Positions 60,674-64,000 of a stretch of 64,000 nt of DNA are shown here, one piece after another. How positions within the stretch are numbered: the stretch's first letter is position 1; every line of letters begins with the position of its first letter. Below the pieces are notes generated by a model. That model worked only from the letters and a program-made list of their open reading frames with translations, did not search any database and was not told where the DNA came from. Position numbers and translations under genes: made by a program. Location: assembly GCF_016625195.1 (NCBI RefSeq), contig NZ_JACVUP010000010.1, forward strand, positions 62,001 through 126,000. Direction: 5' to 3'. The stretch comes from Erwinia sp. S63 (GTDB lineage Bacteria > Pseudomonadota > Gammaproteobacteria > Enterobacterales > Enterobacteriaceae).

Positions 60674-60988
60674 ATGCTAGTCAATGAAGAGAAGCTATTA
60701 CAGTCGGGTTTTAGTCAATCTGACATTCGCAAGGTAAAGAACAACCTTGAAAGCTATGGCGGCACTTTAGGTAATGCCATTCAGGATCTATCACGACGTT
60801 TTGTTATCGCAGTGAGCGTTGTTATTTGCTGTATTGCGATATTCATCTTCCTGCTCTTTTTTTCGTCCAGTGAAACTGTATTCTCTGGGGGAATAGCGTT
60901 GTTATGCGGAATTGCAGTGGCTACTTTTATTCAACCTCCACTGTTGTCATATAAATCATGGCGATACATGCGAAGAAATAGGGCATAA
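60674..60988 (+). CDS. Small membrane protein with two transmembrane segments
   Basis: This is a 104-residue protein. The first about 45 residues are polar (EEKLLQSGFSQSDIRKVKNN, then YGGTLGNAIQDLSRRF), followed by two hydrophobic helices (FVIAVSVVICCIAIFIFLLF and a GIALLCGIAVATFIQ segment) and a basic end (WRYMRRNRA), so both ends probably face the cytoplasm. AAGGG at 60660-60664 supports the start. Proteins of this shape occur next to Rhs, CDI and type VI effectors in enterobacteria, sometimes as immunity proteins to membrane-acting toxins. With vgrG next on the same strand this is possible here, but no cognate effector is seen. Confidence 0.7.
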   Translation: MLVNEEKLLQSGFSQSDIRKVKNNLESYGGTLGNAIQDLSRRFVIAVSVVICCIAIFIFLLFFSSSETVFSGGIALLCGIAVATFIQPPLLSYKSWRYMRRNRA

Positions 60989-61329
60989 TTCTGGCGTTGG
61001 TCAGTTGTGAGTATTTCAAAGACAACCCTACCCCGTTACCCCGAATTTTCAATGTCAGGTCAGGCTTGCTCATGGTGTCCGCATTGCGATAAAAATCTCT
61101 CGACATCCACAGGAATAGCCGCCATGCACCTGATTTTTTCAGTACCACCCCACACCTCAGAATTGTCTTAATCACTAATCACCTCTCTCTTCTGCATTAA
61201 AAGTTTCATAATGCGCACTTAGTATTCCCCCATCCCATATATAAATGCTTTTCAGAGAAATCAGAGCGTTTAACGCACTGAATTTCATCCCTGTTTCGCA
61301 TTGGAGCAACTGAGCAATAAAGGAATAGT
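60989..61329. other. Gap before vgrG
   Basis: About 340 bases. A minus-strand 82-codon frame (60927-61175) overlaps the preceding gene and has no recognised family. The part just upstream of vgrG is expected to carry its promoter. Nothing else is supported. Confidence 0.4.
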
Positions 61330-63579
61330 ATGGATCGTGTTGTCATTGCCCACACGCCCTTAGGCAGTGAGTTGCTGTTCAAAAAACTCCTCGGAAATGA
61401 ACAGCTTTCTGACTGTTATCAGCTCAATGTCGAGATGCTCAGTACCAGCAACGCCATTAGCTTGCAGGATTTACTGGGACAACAATTAACCCTTGAATTA
61501 CGACCTAATCCCTTCACGCAACGATTTCTTAGCGGCATTATTACGTGCATGGAATTTGTCGGCCATGAAGCGCATCGGGAAGATTATTATCTCTACCGCG
61601 CCACCGTGCGTCCCAACCTGTGGAATCTGACGCAAACACGCGGTTTTCGCATTTGGCAAAATAAAACCTCCGAAGAAATACTGGTTGAAGTTTTCCAGGA
61701 TTATAACGTCATTATTGATAATCAATTACAAGGCGAATTTCGCTCCTGGGAATATTGCGTCCAATATCAGGAAAGCATGTATGACTTCGTGAAACGATTA
61801 ATGGAGCACGAGGGCATCTACTTCTATTTCAGCCATGCGATGGGGCAAGAAACGCTGGTGCTGTGTAATAACCCGAAATCGCACAAGCCCTTTACACATT
61901 ATGACACCATCGAATTCCATCAAACCGGTGCAGGCGGGTACGTTAACACCGAAGCGATTAACAGCTGGCAAGCCTCCGCATCGGTATCCGCCAGTTTGCA
62001 CAGTCATGATGATTACAACTATTTGCAATCCAATGCCGACTTATCCGCCACCAAACAGGTCAGCCAGTCCGGCGCACCTGAGACGAATAAATTCGTCGAA
62101 TGGCCGGGGCGTTATCCCATTCAGGGCGATGGCAGCCACTACGCACAGATCCGTCAGCAGGAACACAGCGCAGGACAAAAACAGATAACCGGCGTTGGCG
62201 ATGCTTTTGGTCTGGCACCGGGTTACACCTTCACACTCTGCATGGCGCCGCGTGCCGAAGATGAAGGCCAGTCGTTTCTGATCACCGCTGTGGACTATCA
62301 CCTGGAAGAGAACAGTTACGCCAGCAACGATGAGGACCGTACCCTTCACCGTTTTAGCTTTAGCGTCGTGCCGGCAACGGTGACGTGGCGACCTGCGCGC
62401 GTCACGCCCTGGCCGCGCACTTCCGGCCCTCAAACTGCAATGGTGATCAAAGCCGATGATGCCACGAAAGGCGATGGGGAACATATCTCCACCGACACGC
62501 ACGGTCGCGTGCGAGTGAAGTTTTTGTGGTTTAAAGCCGCGGATGAAACCCAACTCCACTCCTGCTGGCTGCGCGTTTCCAGTGCATGGGCAGGTAGCCA
62601 GTACGGGGCATATCAGATCCCACGCGTGGGTGAAGAAGTGGTGGTGGATTTCATCAACGGCGACCCGCACATGCCGGTAGTGGTGGGACGCGTCTACAAC
62701 GATCTGCAAACCCAGCCAGTCTCCGAAAGCAGCATCACGGAGAGTAGCACCAGCGACATCTCCGATGGCGATCAAGTGGTTGCAGAAAGTGCCAGCGAAT
62801 GGAATTACGCCAAAAGCGGCTTCTGGACCCGCACCATCGGTAGCCAGGACGTCAATGATGGTCATTTCCTGTCGTTTGACGACACCGAAGGCGATCAGTC
62901 CGTTGACCTGCATTCCGCCAACAAAATGAACCTTTCGGCAAAAGGTGCGGTGAAAATTTTCTCAGAGCAAACCGGTGAGGATGCCATTAAGGTCTGGTCG
63001 CCAGGCCAGGTCTACATTCAGAGCGCGGATACTCTGAGCACCTCCGCCCCCACGCAAAAGCAGGCCGTGAGGGGGACGTTTTACACGGTGACGGGGGCGA
63101 ACTTCACCACTAACGGCATCGTGTTGACCATCAACGGCGTCAATGGCGTGATCACCGCCACCGAGTTCAGCGCCAAAGGGTTCGTGATGGAGTATGGCCA
63201 GATAAAACACACGCGCAACCATTCTGAATTCAAGAAAAACAACAATGAAATTAAGACCGTTAACTATCAGCTCGTTTTCGCGTCGCTGATCTCTATCCTG
63301 AACGGTGGAGGGGGCGGCGTGGGCGCCACGGCGGATGGGGCGCTGCAAAACCAATTGCAGAAACTAAAAGACAAAATGTCGCTGGGTAAAAAGAGCAGAA
63401 CACCCGCGCGTGAGGAAGGCACACCACTGGAAGAGGTACCGCCAATGCCGACGCGCCCGGCTCCTGCACCGCCCAGCACCGCTTCAGCCCGTTCATCAAC
63501 CGACAGTTTTTCCACTGCGCGTGAATCGGTCGCCAGTTCATCAAGTTCGGGCTCAGGCAGTTCCGGGGGAGCGGCCTGA
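61330..63579 (+). CDS. vgrG: VgrG (TssI), type VI secretion spike protein
   Basis: This is a 749-residue trimeric tip protein of the type VI secretion needle. The gp27-like part (about 1-380) includes LLFKKLLGNEQLSDCYQLNV and YYLYRATVRPNLWNLTQTRG followed by FRIWQNKTSEEILVEVFQDY; the gp5-like OB-fold and beta-helix (about 380-600) include the landmark DTHGRVRVKFLWFK, CWLRVSSAWAGSQYGAYQIP and VGEEVVVDFINGDPHMPVVVGRVYN. After about residue 590 comes an extension ending in a Pro/Ser/Gly-rich tail (PPMPTRPAPAPPSTASARSS, then SSSSSGSGSSGGAA), with no catalytic domain recognised. AAAGGA precedes the start. The next gene is a DUF2169 protein, a common vgrG companion. Confidence 0.95.
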   Translation: MDRVVIAHTPLGSELLFKKLLGNEQLSDCYQLNVEMLSTSNAISLQDLLGQQLTLELRPNPFTQRFLSGIITCMEFVGHEAHREDYYLYRATVRPNLWNLTQTRGFRIWQNKTSEEILVEVFQDYNVIIDNQLQGEFRSWEYCVQYQESMYDFVKRLMEHEGIYFYFSHAMGQETLVLCNNPKSHKPFTHYDTIEFHQTGAGGYVNTEAINSWQASASVSASLHSHDDYNYLQSNADLSATKQVSQSGAPETNKFVEWPGRYPIQGDGSHYAQIRQQEHSAGQKQITGVGDAFGLAPGYTFTLCMAPRAEDEGQSFLITAVDYHLEENSYASNDEDRTLHRFSFSVVPATVTWRPARVTPWPRTSGPQTAMVIKADDATKGDGEHISTDTHGRVRVKFLWFKAADETQLHSCWLRVSSAWAGSQYGAYQIPRVGEEVVVDFINGDPHMPVVVGRVYNDLQTQPVSESSITESSTSDISDGDQVVAESASEWNYAKSGFWTRTIGSQDVNDGHFLSFDDTEGDQSVDLHSANKMNLSAKGAVKIFSEQTGEDAIKVWSPGQVYIQSADTLSTSAPTQKQAVRGTFYTVTGANFTTNGIVLTINGVNGVITATEFSAKGFVMEYGQIKHTRNHSEFKKNNNEIKTVNYQLVFASLISILNGGGGGVGATADGALQNQLQKLKDKMSLGKKSRTPAREEGTPLEEVPPMPTRPAPAPPSTASARSSTDSFSTARESVASSSSSGSGSSGGAA

Positions 63580-63587
63580 GCCCGATC

Positions 63588-64000
63588 ATGAAAATCATCA
63601 AACCCCAACGCATCAGCCTGATTACCCGTCCATACCGCTGGCAGCAACAGCACCAGCTGGGCGTCACGCTGATGGCTATGATCGATATGGGAGCGCTGCC
63701 ACGACTGCTCACCGAGCAAGCTCTGTGGGAACTGGCGGCCACCGAGCTACAATCGCCAGATGGCGTATTGGATCTGGGGTTGCCCAAGCAGCATCCTGAG
63801 TTCCTCGCGAGTGGCTATGCGTTTGCGCCCGTCAGTTCACCCGTGCAATGTCAGGTGCGCATCCAGGTGGGTGACATCGCCAAAACGCTGCAGGTATCAG
63901 GAGAGCGCGACTGGCAGGACGATGTGCCGGGTCAGCCGCAGCCTTTTCAGCGCATCCCGCTCGACTGGCCGCACGCTTTTGGCGGTGCCGCTGAGGCGGA
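63588..64000 (+). CDS. DUF2169 protein, type VI secretion companion, N-terminal part
   Basis: The frame starts at ATG 63588, 8 bases after the vgrG stop, and is open to the right edge (about 137 codons visible). The visible part begins MKIIKPQRISLITRPYRWQ and contains SGERDWQDDVPGQPQPFQRI followed by PLDWPHAFGG, the DUF2169 signature. DUF2169 proteins are coded beside VgrG and PAAR proteins and are thought to act as adaptors that help load effectors onto the spike. The effector and immunity genes should lie to the right of the window. Confidence 0.85.
   Translation, partial: MKIIKPQRISLITRPYRWQQQHQLGVTLMAMIDMGALPRLLTEQALWELAATELQSPDGVLDLGLPKQHPEFLASGYAFAPVSSPVQCQVRIQVGDIAKTLQVSGERDWQDDVPGQPQPFQRIPLDWPHAFGGAAEA

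Noticed and set aside
60927-61175. 82-codon minus-strand frame before vgrG
   Set aside because: Overlaps the end of the small membrane protein; parts look protein-like but no family or ribosome site could be recognised.
1-64000. CRISPR array, tRNA or rRNA genes
   Set aside because: No regularly spaced direct repeats, tRNA cloverleaf with conserved T-arm, or rRNA-like sequence was seen.

Overview
The window looks like a chromosomal or megaplasmid segment of an Erwiniaceae-type enterobacterium (Pantoea or Erwinia relatives). The reasons are the GC-rich enterobacterial core genes, a very large hemagglutinin-type CdiB/CdiA pair, feoAB, a VgrG of a type VI secretion system, and an MHS transporter/hydantoinase catabolic cluster. 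Species assignment is inference only.

Layout. 1-3.6 kb: the end of an NCS1 permease, a small lipoprotein, and a P1 Cre-like tyrosine recombinase with a loxP-like site upstream. 3.6-8.8 kb: a strikingly AT-rich accessory stretch with an OLD-like ATPase/TOPRIM protein paired with a D12-class adenine methylase (a candidate defence pair), a DUF2971 protein and a decayed IS3-family transposase. 8.8-24.5 kb: a contact-dependent inhibition locus with cdiB, cdiA (3762 codons) and cdiI, followed by three further immunity-like genes. Each of these is preceded by what looks like the worn-down tail of an orphan toxin, and the array ends in a truncated ISNCY transposase. 24.5-26.6 kb: a small orphan gene and a Fic protein.

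27.2-37.1 kb: a same-strand catabolic cluster (RraA-like aldolase, MHS transporter, HyuA/HyuB-type hydantoinase or oxoprolinase, SDR, aminotransferase, TetR regulator, then glutamate dehydrogenase after a terminator). The substrate is not obvious. 37.4-41.5 kb: a membrane metallophosphoesterase, a HigA antitoxin whose HigB partner is reduced to its last 12 codons, an arylamine N-acetyltransferase, and a divergent MocR regulator with a strong dyad in the shared promoter.

41.6-59.7 kb: a metal-acquisition region. It contains a minus-strand trio (two signal-less PstS-like binding proteins and an RpiR regulator) behind a Fur-like box; a TonB-dependent receptor and a binding protein behind a second Fur-like box; feoAB behind a third; and an eight-gene minus-strand operon (sbnB-like, PLP decarboxylase, sbnA-like, MATE exporter, Tat-exported binding protein, two FecCD permeases, ATPase). 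This operon can make 2,3-diaminopropionate and can export and re-import a metallophore, but no siderophore synthetase gene (NIS or NRPS) is present in the window. 59.7-64 kb: regulatory palindromes, a gene remnant, a small two-helix membrane protein, vgrG and the start of a DUF2169 protein.

The most interesting points are the diaminopropionate metallophore operon without a visible synthetase, the layered CDI toxin/immunity graveyard, the OLD/TOPRIM plus Dam pair next to a Cre/lox-like unit, and the Fur-box-led pair of signal-less PstS-like proteins.
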